Assembly (NCBI GenBank): GCA_021828605.1 | Contig: JAJZEG010000143.1 | Coordinates: forward strand, 1-22,650 | DNA length: 22,650 nucleotides | Direction of reading: 5' to 3' | Origin: Pseudomonadota bacterium | GTDB lineage: Bacteria > Pseudomonadota > Alphaproteobacteria > Acetobacterales > Acetobacteraceae | Shown: piece after piece, positions 1 through 6,807 of the stretch | Layout of the letters: each line of letters begins with the position of its first letter | How positions within the stretch are numbered: position 1 is the first letter of the stretch | Position numbers and translations under genes: made by a program | Notes under the pieces: model-generated | What the model saw: only the letters and a program-made list of their open reading frames with translations | What the model was told of the DNA's origin: nothing | Database searches by the model: none

Positions 1-263
1 CCAAGTATCCGAATGTTGACGTGTTGATCGCCGGTAACGCCGATCCGCGCGGCACCGAAGCTTTCAACTTAGCCCTTGGCCATCGCCGCGCCATCGCCGC
101 GCGCGACATGCTCGTCGCTAAAGGCGTTGCCGCTTCGCGCGTCCAAACCGTGTCCTATGGCAAGTCCTGCTTGGTTTCGCCGGGCAACACCATGGCCGAC
201 TACGCTCAGGATCGCGTCGCGATCACCTCAGTGCAGGGCTTCAACCCGCAAAACTGCCACTAA
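1..263 (+). CDS. pal: Peptidoglycan-associated lipoprotein Pal, C-terminal part (5' end outside window)
   Basis: Only the last 86 codons are present; the reading frame enters at base 3 and ends at TAA 261-263. The fragment is the C-terminal half of an OmpA-like peptidoglycan-binding domain. The motif around GNADPRGTEAFN matches the Pal signature (G-H/N-A-D-x-R-G-T), whose Asp and Arg contact diaminopimelate in known Pal structures. It is followed by LALGHRRAIAARDML and by VSYGKSCLVSPGN, as in Pal. Pal is an outer-membrane lipoprotein that binds peptidoglycan and, with TolB, helps constrict the outer membrane at division. cpoB follows and supports Pal rather than a generic OmpA protein; tolB is presumably upstream, outside the window. 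The lipobox and N-terminus cannot be checked. An intrinsic terminator follows 24 bases after the stop. Confidence 0.9.
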   Translation, partial: KYPNVDVLIAGNADPRGTEAFNLALGHRRAIAARDMLVAKGVAASRVQTVSYGKSCLVSPGNTMADYAQDRVAITSVQGFNPQNCH

Positions 264-286
264 TCGCCGAACGGCATTGGTGCTTC

Positions 287-317
287 AACGGCGGCCTGCA
301 AGGGCCGCCGTTTTTGT
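287..317 (+). terminator. Intrinsic terminator after pal
   Basis: A perfect 10-bp stem pairs 287-296 (AACGGCGGCC) with 303-312 (GGCCGCCGTT) around a 6-base loop. The run TTTTTGTTTG follows from 311. This is a standard Rho-independent terminator and suggests that cpoB is expressed by partial read-through or from its own promoter between 318 and 390. Confidence 0.85.
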
Positions 318-396
318 TTGACCCGAAACCATTCCCGTAACGCGGAGAACGCGGTAGAAACCATGATCGGGTTCTCTATCGATATGGGATAATTTC

Positions 397-1332
397 ATGC
401 GTCGCATGCTTCTGATCGCCACCCTGCCGCTGATCCTTGTCGCCCTCGGTGGCGCGCCGGTCAAAACCGCCCATGCTCAAATGGTCACCAGCCGCGAGGG
501 TATCGCGTTGGAAAACCAGATTCTGGCTCTGCGCCAGCAGATGCAGCAGGTCCAATCGGGCCAAAATAATGGCCAGAATAATGGCGCATCGACCCTCGGT
601 AATTCGCAGCCCGCTCTGTCGGGCGGTCAAGCGGCGGGTGCCAGCGCGCTCCTGCCCAATTTGCTGCAACAGGTGCAAACATTGCAGGATCAGGTGCAAA
701 GTTTGCGCGGGCGCGTCGATACGCTCGAACATGAGGTCGCCACCCAACATAATGAACTCAAACAACAAATCGGCGATCTGAAATTTCAACTCGGTCAGGG
801 CACTGCCGCCACACCCGGTTCAACCGCGCCAGCGAACCCGCCCAGCGCCGCGAACCCCGCACCCAACGCCAACAGCCCGCAAATACTCGGCGAGCTGCCG
901 GTCAATTCAAATCACCAATCAACGGCGCCAACGCGCCGGACCGCCGCGCGCATCGAGCCCTCAATCGGCGCCGCCCGGAGCGCTTTGACCAGCCGCGATT
1001 ATCTGACCGCCGCTGCCGACGCCAAAGCCGTGATCGCCAAACAGGGCAGGGGGGCCGATCATGGCGCCGCCGAATATACGCTGGGTCAAGCTTTGACCGG
1101 TCAGCACCATTATCAACAAGCCGCTTTGGCCTATGATGATGCCTATAATAGCGCCCATTCTGGACCCTACGCCTCGCAATCCCTGCTCGGCTTGGCCGGT
1201 TCGCTCACCGCGATTCATCAATATAGCGCCGCCTGCGACACGCTGGATTCGCTCACCCGTCAATTTTCCGCACCACCCCCCAGCCTCGCCGCACAGGTGC
1301 ATCGCCTGCGCTTAGGGGCGCATTGCCGCTGA
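397..1332 (+). CDS. cpoB: Tol-Pal system coordinator CpoB (YbgF)
   Basis: A 311-residue secreted protein. Residues 1-27 form a Sec signal peptide (basic MRRM, hydrophobic core, likely cleavage after AHA). Two Gln-rich heptad stretches follow, about residues 35-50 and 85-130 (LLQQVQTLQDQVQSLRGRV), typical of the YbgF N-terminal coiled coil that trimerises. A Pro/Ala/Asn linker spans about 130-175, and a C-terminal tetratricopeptide region about 185-305 ends with a TPR-like YSAACDTLDSLTRQF. In known systems CpoB sits in the periplasm and couples Tol-Pal constriction to PBP1B septal synthesis. The start at ATG 397 has a weak GGGA 8-11 bases upstream and immediately precedes the signal peptide. 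tilS overlaps the last 10 bases. A 12-bp duplication (559-582) encodes GQNN twice. Confident from order and architecture. Confidence 0.9.
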   Translation: MRRMLLIATLPLILVALGGAPVKTAHAQMVTSREGIALENQILALRQQMQQVQSGQNNGQNNGASTLGNSQPALSGGQAAGASALLPNLLQQVQTLQDQVQSLRGRVDTLEHEVATQHNELKQQIGDLKFQLGQGTAATPGSTAPANPPSAANPAPNANSPQILGELPVNSNHQSTAPTRRTAARIEPSIGAARSALTSRDYLTAAADAKAVIAKQGRGADHGAAEYTLGQALTGQHHYQQAALAYDDAYNSAHSGPYASQSLLGLAGSLTAIHQYSAACDTLDSLTRQFSAPPPSLAAQVHRLRLGAHCR

Positions 1333-2534
1333 GCAGTCCGACCGAACCCGCTCAACCCTTTGACTTGAAATCACAATTCGCCGCGCACATGGTTCGGTTC
1401 GAACCGCTCGGCCCGACCCCGCGCATTGGCGTCGCGGTTTCGGGCGGCGCTGATTCAACCGCTTTGGCCGTGCTCGCCCAAAACTGGGCAGCACAGCGTG
1501 GGGCAACCCTTCATGCCTTCATCGTGGACCACCGTCTGCGCGCGAGCGCAACCGATGAAGCCCAGCACACGCAGCGCCGCCTCACCGCCATGGGCATCGC
1601 CGCCGAAATTTTAACGCTGCAAAACCTACTGCCCGGCGCCGCCTTGCAACAGCGCGCGCGCATCGCCCGCTATCAGGCGTTGACCCAAGCCGCCAAGGCC
1701 GTTGGTGCCCTGTTTTTGTTGGTTGGGCACCACGCCGATGATCAATCCGAACTGATTGCCATGCGCGCCCAACGCGGCCCGCGCGGCGCGCAGGGGATGC
1801 AAGCCTGGTCGGCGCGCGCTGATCTGGTGCTCCTCCGACCATTATTGACGGTGCCGCGCGCAGCACTTCGCGCATTTCTGACTGCCCTTGCGATTCCCTG
1901 GATCGACGATCCCAGCAACGCTAACCCGGCTTTCGAGCGGGCCCGACTGCGCCAAACCAACCTCGCGGCAACGCCCCCCAACCCGACCGCGATTGCCGAG
2001 CATCACGCCGAACAGGCCGCGACCGCCGAGGCGCTGGCCGCCTCTGTATCGCTCCGCCCCGAAGGTTTTGCGGTCATTGACGCCGATCATCTGCCGCCCG
2101 AGGCGCTGAGTGCGTTGATCCGGGTGATCGGCGGCGCGCTCTATCCGCCGCCACGCGCAGCAATCGCCCGGCTCGCGGGTCAGCTCGCCCCCGCCACCCT
2201 GGCCGGGGTGCAAATCGCGCGCTCGCGCCGATTATCGGGGTTCATCCTGGTGCGCGAAGCGGTGGCCTGCGCACCGCCGACCCCCGCCATGATGGGCACG
2301 CTTTGGGATCGCCGGTTTTTGGTGCGCAATACCGCAATACAAGCTGCGCATATCGGCGCCCTTGGTGATTCTGCAGGGCAGTTTCGGCGTCAATCCAGCC
2401 TGCCCTCGCTCATCCTGCGCAGCCTTCCGGCCTTGTTTGTCAATAATCAACCGGTCGCGGTGCCGCATTTGGGCCTGGGTGCTGCGTGCAGCGTCGATTT
2501 CGCCCCCCCGCACCCAGCGACAACAACAGTCTGA
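1323..2534 (+). CDS. tilS: tRNA(Ile)-lysidine synthetase TilS
   Basis: A 403-residue N-type PP-loop ATPase. It attaches lysine to C34 of the CAU-anticodon tRNA-Ile, changing its decoding from AUG to AUA and its identity from Met to Ile. The ATP-binding SGGADST is at residues 40-46; VDHRLR, the HHADDQSE signature (usually HHxDDQxE) and IPWIDDPSN with downstream Arg residues follow in the usual order. A less conserved C-terminal domain fills the rest. The proposed TTG start at 1323 has AGGGG at 1314-1318, four bases upstream, and overlaps the cpoB stop. An in-frame ATG at 1389 is the alternative, but it leaves only about 17 residues before the PP-loop. The TGA stop lies inside a 14-bp tandem repeat. 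tilS before ftsH is a conserved order in proteobacteria. The gene is essential in most bacteria. Confidence 0.93.
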   Translation: MPLSSPTEPAQPFDLKSQFAAHMVRFEPLGPTPRIGVAVSGGADSTALAVLAQNWAAQRGATLHAFIVDHRLRASATDEAQHTQRRLTAMGIAAEILTLQNLLPGAALQQRARIARYQALTQAAKAVGALFLLVGHHADDQSELIAMRAQRGPRGAQGMQAWSARADLVLLRPLLTVPRAALRAFLTALAIPWIDDPSNANPAFERARLRQTNLAATPPNPTAIAEHHAEQAATAEALAASVSLRPEGFAVIDADHLPPEALSALIRVIGGALYPPPRAAIARLAGQLAPATLAGVQIARSRRLSGFILVREAVACAPPTPAMMGTLWDRRFLVRNTAIQAAHIGALGDSAGQFRRQSSLPSLILRSLPALFVNNQPVAVPHLGLGAACSVDFAPPHPATTTV

Positions 2535-2564
2535 TACCAACAGTCTGGCACCAACAGTCTGGGG
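2524..2564 (+). repeat. Three tandem 14-bp repeats across the tilS stop codon
   Basis: The core CAACAGTCTG recurs at 2524, 2538 and 2552, giving units of 14 bp (CAACAGTCTGATAC, CAACAGTCTGGCAC, CAACAGTCTGGGGA). The tilS stop TGA (2532-2534) is in the first unit. Because 14 is not a multiple of three, a gain or loss of a unit upstream of the stop would change the reading frame at the C-terminus. Confidence 0.85.
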
Positions 2565-2580
2565 ATAGGAAACGCGTCGC

Positions 2581-2622
2581 TCGATCCCATTTAGATGAAA
2601 TGGGTGGCGGGGCGTGGATCGA
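2581..2622 (+). other. Nested inverted repeats in the tilS-ftsH gap
   Basis: CCCATTT (2586-2592) and AAATGGG (2598-2604) form a perfect 7-bp stem with a 5-base loop. An outer pair, TCGATCC (2581-2587) and GGATCGA (2616-2622), competes with it for two bases. No U-tract follows, so this is not an intrinsic terminator. It could be an RNA stability element in the mRNA or an operator. Its function is unknown. Confidence 0.5.
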
Positions 2623-2646
2623 CGTGCCATTATCTCGCGATCCCGA

Positions 2647-2676
2647 TTGTGCTCCGGCATGAGGCTGGCGCATAAA
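2647..2676 (+). promoter_or_regulatory. Weak candidate promoter for ftsH
   Basis: TTGTGC (2647-2652) and CATAAA (2671-2676) are separated by 18 bp and lie about 42 bases before the ftsH start. The match to a housekeeping sigma consensus is partial, so this is only a suggestion. ftsH may equally be co-transcribed with tilS, since no terminator lies between them. Confidence 0.25.
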
Positions 2677-2718
2677 TGAGGCCCGTATGATGCTCGCGTT
2701 TGAACTGGATCAGATCGT

Positions 2719-4659
2719 ATGAGTAATTTCTGGCGTAACCTGCTGCTTTGGGTCGTGGTGATCCTCTGCGTGGTGTTGCTTTTCAATATGTTCCAGCCGC
2801 AAGTCGGCAAAAAACACGCCGGCGCGAAAATCGCCTATTCAACCTTCGTCACCGAGGTGAATACCGGCAAGGTCGCCAAGGTGGTGATCAGGGGCCATAA
2901 CATCATCGGCACCATGAAGCCTGAAGGTGCGGCGCCCGCGAGCAATTTCACCACCTACGCGCCGAGCGATCCGAATTTGGTGCCCTCGCTGATCGCGAAA
3001 GGCGTCAGCGTCACCGCTCGCCCGCTGACCGATCCGCAGAACCCGCTGCTCAAATATCTGATCTCCTGGTCGCCGATTTTGATCATGGCAGGCGTTTGGT
3101 TCTATTTTATGCGCCAAATGCAAGGCGGCGGTGGCCGCGCCATGGGCTTCGGCAAATCGCGCGCGCGCCTGCTGACTGAAAAACAAGGGCGGATCACCTT
3201 CGATGATGTCGCGGGGATCGATGAGGCGAAAAACGAATTGCAGGAAATCGTCGAGTTCCTGCGCGATCCACAAAAATTCCAGCGGCTCGGCGGTAAAATC
3301 CCCAAGGGCGTGCTACTGGTGGGCCCGCCCGGCACCGGCAAAACCTTGCTCGCCCGGGCAATCGCGGGTGAGGCCAATGTGCCGTTTTTCACCATTTCCG
3401 GCTCTGATTTCGTCGAAATGTTCGTCGGCGTCGGCGCCTCGCGGGTGCGCGATATGTTCGAGCAGGGCAAAAAAAACGCCCCCTGCATCATTTTCATCGA
3501 TGAAATCGATGCAGTCGGGCGCCATCGTGGCGCCGGGCTTGGCGGCGGCAATGACGAGCGCGAGCAAACCCTCAACCAAATGCTGGTCGAGATGGATGGG
3601 TTTGAGAGCAATGAAGGCGTCATCCTGATCGCCGCGACCAACCGGCCTGACGTGCTCGATCCCGCTTTGCTGCGCCCGGGCCGGTTTGATCGCCAGGTGG
3701 TGGTGCCGAACCCCGACGTGAATGGCCGCGAGCGCATTATTAAGGTGCATATGCGCAAAGTGCCGTTGGCCTCCGATGTCGAGCCGAAAGTGATTGCGCG
3801 CGGCACCCCCGGCTTCTCCGGCGCGGATCTTGCCAATTTGGTCAACGAGGCGGCGTTGCTCGCCGCGCGCATGGGTAAGCGCGTGGTCGCGATGGCGGAA
3901 TTCGAGAGCGCCAAGGACAAGGTGATGATGGGCGCCGAACGTCGCTCGTTGGTGATGAGTGATGACGAAAAGCGCATGACCGCGTTTCATGAAGGCGGCC
4001 ACGCGATTTGCTCGATCTCGCAGCCCCATTGCGATCCGGTGCACAAAGCCACGATTATCCCGCGTGGCCGCGCCCTCGGTCTGGTGCTCAGCCTGCCCGA
4101 AGGCGATCGCTACTCGATGAGCAAAGCCAAACTGCTCGCCGAGTTGGTGAAAGCCATGGGCGGGCGCGCCGCAGAGGAAATCATTTTCGGCGCGGATAAT
4201 GTCTCAAACGGCGCGTCGGGCGATATTAAACAAGCGACCGACATCACCCGCCGCATGGTCACTGAATGGGGCATGAGCGACACGCTCGGCATGGTCGCCT
4301 ATGGGGATAATGGCCAGGATCTGTTCCTTGGCCAGTCGATCCAGCAGCATAAAAGCGTCTCGGAAGCCACCGCTCAAGAGATCGACGCGGAAGTGAAGCG
4401 CATTATCGGCCACGCTTATAGCGAGGCCAAGCGCATCCTCACCGAGCGGATCGATGATTTGCACGCCTTGGCCAACGGGTTACTCGAATATGAAACCCTA
4501 TCAGGCGATGATATTCGCGCGGTGATCAGGGGCGAAAAATTGGTTCGCAAAGTGGTGGACGAACCCGCACCCGATCAACGGCGCGGCTCGGTGCCCACCG
4601 CGCAACGCCCGGATATGCCGCAGTCGGGCGGGCTCGGCCCGGTTCCCGCACCGGGCTGA
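2719..4659 (+). CDS. ftsH: ATP-dependent zinc metalloprotease FtsH
   Basis: A 646-residue inner-membrane AAA+ protease. Transmembrane segments are at about 6-24 and 113-131, with a periplasmic loop between them. The AAA module has Walker A GPPGTGKT (about 201-208), the pore motif [13 protein letters not shown], Walker [10 protein letters not shown] and the second region of homology ending LLRPGRFDR. The M41 protease zinc site is HEGGH at 424-428, with the likely third ligand Asp at about 502 in GASGDI. The usual motif is HEAGH; the glycine is at a non-catalytic position, so activity should be retained. The tail is Pro/Gly-rich. FtsH degrades misfolded membrane proteins and regulated substrates such as LpxC. 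The ATG at 2719 begins directly with the first membrane segment; the upstream SD is weak (GGATCAG). In many alphaproteobacteria folP and glmM follow ftsH; here a terminator and the glycogen operon follow instead. Confidence 0.97.
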   Translation: MSNFWRNLLLWVVVILCVVLLFNMFQPQVGKKHAGAKIAYSTFVTEVNTGKVAKVVIRGHNIIGTMKPEGAAPASNFTTYAPSDPNLVPSLIAKGVSVTARPLTDPQNPLLKYLISWSPILIMAGVWFYFMRQMQGGGGRAMGFGKSRARLLTEKQGRITFDDVAGIDEAKNELQEIVEFLRDPQKFQRLGGKIPKGVLLVGPPGTGKTLLARAIAGEANVPFFTISGSDFVEMFVGVGASRVRDMFEQGKKNAPCIIFIDEIDAVGRHRGAGLGGGNDEREQTLNQMLVEMDGFESNEGVILIAATNRPDVLDPALLRPGRFDRQVVVPNPDVNGRERIIKVHMRKVPLASDVEPKVIARGTPGFSGADLANLVNEAALLAARMGKRVVAMAEFESAKDKVMMGAERRSLVMSDDEKRMTAFHEGGHAICSISQPHCDPVHKATIIPRGRALGLVLSLPEGDRYSMSKAKLLAELVKAMGGRAAEEIIFGADNVSNGASGDIKQATDITRRMVTEWGMSDTLGMVAYGDNGQDLFLGQSIQQHKSVSEATAQEIDAEVKRIIGHAYSEAKRILTERIDDLHALANGLLEYETLSGDDIRAVIRGEKLVRKVVDEPAPDQRRGSVPTAQRPDMPQSGGLGPVPAPG

Positions 4660-4689
4660 TTTTCCGCTACATTCCTCGATGCTTCTGCG

Positions 4690-4732
4690 CCACGCCGCAT
4701 GGTTAACCAACAACCACGCGGCGTGGTTTTAA
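4690..4732 (+). terminator. Intrinsic terminator after ftsH
   Basis: CCACGCCGC (4690-4698) pairs with GCGGCGTGG (4718-4726), followed by TTTT at 4727-4730. A smaller alternative hairpin, CCACG-CGG-CGTGG (4714-4726), ends at the same U-tract. It separates ftsH from the convergent malQ end. Confidence 0.7.
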
Positions 4733-4742
4733 CTTGAACAGT

Positions 4743-4807
4743 GCGGCTTCACTCTGGGAGCAGAAAAGCGGCTTCACTCGGGGCGTAAAAGAGCGGCTTC
4801 GCCGCGG
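4743..4807 (+). repeat. 25-bp tandem repeat across the malQ stop codon
   Basis: The core GCGGCTTC occurs at 4743, 4768 and 4793, exactly 25 bp apart. The first two units also share ACTC and a following G-rich/AAAA pattern; the third is partial and lies in the coding sequence. On the minus strand the malQ stop TGA is 4776-4774, inside the middle unit, and a second copy of the same GAGTGAAGCCGC word lies downstream of it. Confidence 0.75.
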
Positions 4808-6807
4808 CGCTGATCGAGCTTAGCCAGCCGAGCGGTTACCGGCGGCGCGTCCAGCATGGTCGCGGCGACGCCGGGTAAAATCCGCCGCCAGTTGGGATGC
4901 TCGTCCGTGGTTCCTGGCAGGTTGGGCTGTTCCTCCAAAGCGAGCGCGTCTTCAATCGGCAAAATCGCCAAATCCGCCTGCGTGCTCCCCAAATGCGCCG
5001 CCATCGCATCGGCAATGGCTGAGGCATCCTCGGGCAGCGGCATTGGACCCGAGGCTGCCCCGGAATCTTGCACCACCCACCATAAATGTGCCCGCTGATC
5101 CGCCCGCATCGCTGCATCGTCGCCGGCCAGCCCGATGGCCGCGCGCCAGCCAATGTCGGTCCCGCGCCACCACCCTGCGACGGTCGCGACGTCATGGGTT
5201 GAGGTCATGCCCACGCTATCGCGCCGCCAGAATGCGGGGGGCATAAACCCTTCGCCGCGTCGCTCGAACCACAGCACGCTCAAGCCCAACATGCCGCGCG
5301 CGGACAGGCTTGCGCGAAAATCATCAGGCACGGTGCCCAAATCCTCGGCGAGCACAATCGCCTGATTCTGCCAGGATTCCAGCGCCGTCACCCGCATCAA
5401 ATCGGTGAACGGCATCGCCAGGTAACAGCCCTCGGTCGGCGCCGCACCGTTCGGGATCACCCAGAGCCGGGCAAATCCCATCGCATGATCAATACGCACC
5501 CCGCCCGCTGGCGCCATTTGCGCGCGTAACATCGCTCGGAATCCGGCAAACCCGTCGCGGGCCAACCCGGTCGGTGAAAAGCTGGTCAGGCCCCAGCCTT
5601 GACCCTCAAGGCTTAACGCATCCGGCGGCGCGCCAATGCTCATCCCGTGCAGCAACACGTCGCGTTGGCCCCAGGAATCACTCCCCGCCGGGTCGGTGCC
5701 CACCGCCAAATCAGTGACCAGCCCAATCGCCATGCCCGCGACGCGCGCCGCCTGCTGTGCCGCAGCCAAGGCCGTTTGCGCGCGATATTGCGCATATAAA
5801 TGAAACCGCACCGCCTGCGCGAGGCGCACGGCCGCCCCCTGCACCGCCGGCCCATCCGGATCGCGCAAAGAAACCGGCCAGGCGCGACAATCGAGCGACC
5901 CGCCCAGCGCGATTTGTTCTTCCGACAAAGCCTCATACAACGCATGACGCCGCAGGCGCTCGGGTGCGGCGCGTTCAAATGCGGCAAAACCCGACGCCTC
6001 CGCATCTCCGCCCAAAACATCGCGGCCAAACGCATCCCGAAGTGATTGATAACCCGCGCGATGCGCCTGCGGCCAATCGATCAAGGTCCCCGATTGTGCG
6101 TCACCACTCGCATCAGCAAAAAGCGGGTTCAGCGCAATCCGGCTCGATGGGGCGTAGGGGCTAAATCGCTCAGGTGCGGCGCCAAACAAAGCATGCACCG
6201 GACTGATCGCTAACACATCCGCCCCGCGCGCTGCCGCACTGCGCGCCAATTCCGCCAAAGCGGGAAAATCGCCGATCCGCGCGCCATCGCGCCGCGCACT
6301 ATAGGCCTGCACCGAAAGGCCCCAAGGCCGGCGCACCAGCCCCGCCCCGGCGCGCTTCGCATCCGCAAGGGTAAAAGCGCGCTCAGGGGCAATCGCCAAA
6401 TCAATCGCCTTTTCACCCAGCCTCAATTGATAATCGCCGGGTTGCGACAGCGGTGTCAGCCGGACCCGGCCCGCTTCGGCAACTTCGGCCATCCCTTCGA
6501 TTACCGAGCCATCCGGCGCATGGATTTGGTATCGCCCGGCCGCGCCTGGCAGCAAAATCGGCGCGCCCACATCGCCCGTCACGAGCCGAGGTACCTGCTC
6601 GCGCGCCGCCGTCACAAACCCCAGCGCATCCTGGCACTGCGCGTCGCTGGCTGCGGCCAAGCCAATCGCCGCAAGGGCGGCGCGCAGCGTGTCAGCCCCC
6701 ACCGCCCGGGTGGCGCCGAACGCATCGCGCCAATGGGTCGCAATGCCAACCGCGTCAGCCAGCGCTTCGAGCGCGGCGTCACCCATTCGCATGGCCTGAT
6801 ACGTCAC
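4774..6807 (-). CDS. malQ: 4-alpha-glucanotransferase (amylomaltase) MalQ
   Basis: A 677-residue GH77 enzyme. It transfers alpha-1,4-glucan segments between maltodextrins, releasing glucose and building longer chains that phosphorylase or GlgB can use. It is cytoplasmic. The GH77 hallmarks SPYAPSSRIALNPLF, RIDHAMGF, AEDLGTVPDD and STHDVATVAGWW are present. The predicted nucleophile is Asp440, the acid/base Glu488 and the third acid Asp539, close to the E. coli spacing. The N-terminal 150 residues form the less conserved MalQ extension. It is the last gene of the glgB-glgX-malQ operon. The GTG start at 6807 overlaps glgX by 29 bases. In-frame ATGs at 6792 and 6786 are equally plausible; the last gives an 8-base overlap with an AGG eight bases upstream. 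The stop lies in a 25-bp repeat. Confidence 0.94.
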   Translation of the reverse strand: MTYQAMRMGDAALEALADAVGIATHWRDAFGATRAVGADTLRAALAAIGLAAASDAQCQDALGFVTAAREQVPRLVTGDVGAPILLPGAAGRYQIHAPDGSVIEGMAEVAEAGRVRLTPLSQPGDYQLRLGEKAIDLAIAPERAFTLADAKRAGAGLVRRPWGLSVQAYSARRDGARIGDFPALAELARSAAARGADVLAISPVHALFGAAPERFSPYAPSSRIALNPLFADASGDAQSGTLIDWPQAHRAGYQSLRDAFGRDVLGGDAEASGFAAFERAAPERLRRHALYEALSEEQIALGGSLDCRAWPVSLRDPDGPAVQGAAVRLAQAVRFHLYAQYRAQTALAAAQQAARVAGMAIGLVTDLAVGTDPAGSDSWGQRDVLLHGMSIGAPPDALSLEGQGWGLTSFSPTGLARDGFAGFRAMLRAQMAPAGGVRIDHAMGFARLWVIPNGAAPTEGCYLAMPFTDLMRVTALESWQNQAIVLAEDLGTVPDDFRASLSARGMLGLSVLWFERRGEGFMPPAFWRRDSVGMTSTHDVATVAGWWRGTDIGWRAAIGLAGDDAAMRADQRAHLWWVVQDSGAASGPMPLPEDASAIADAMAAHLGSTQADLAILPIEDALALEEQPNLPGTTDEHPNWRRILPGVAATMLDAPPVTARLAKLDQRRGEAALLRPE

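Noticed and set aside
3102..3977. Long open frame of 291 codons on the minus strand inside ftsH
   Set aside because: Antisense to a strongly conserved AAA module; composition is that of a reverse-frame shadow of GC-rich codons, with no recognisable domain.
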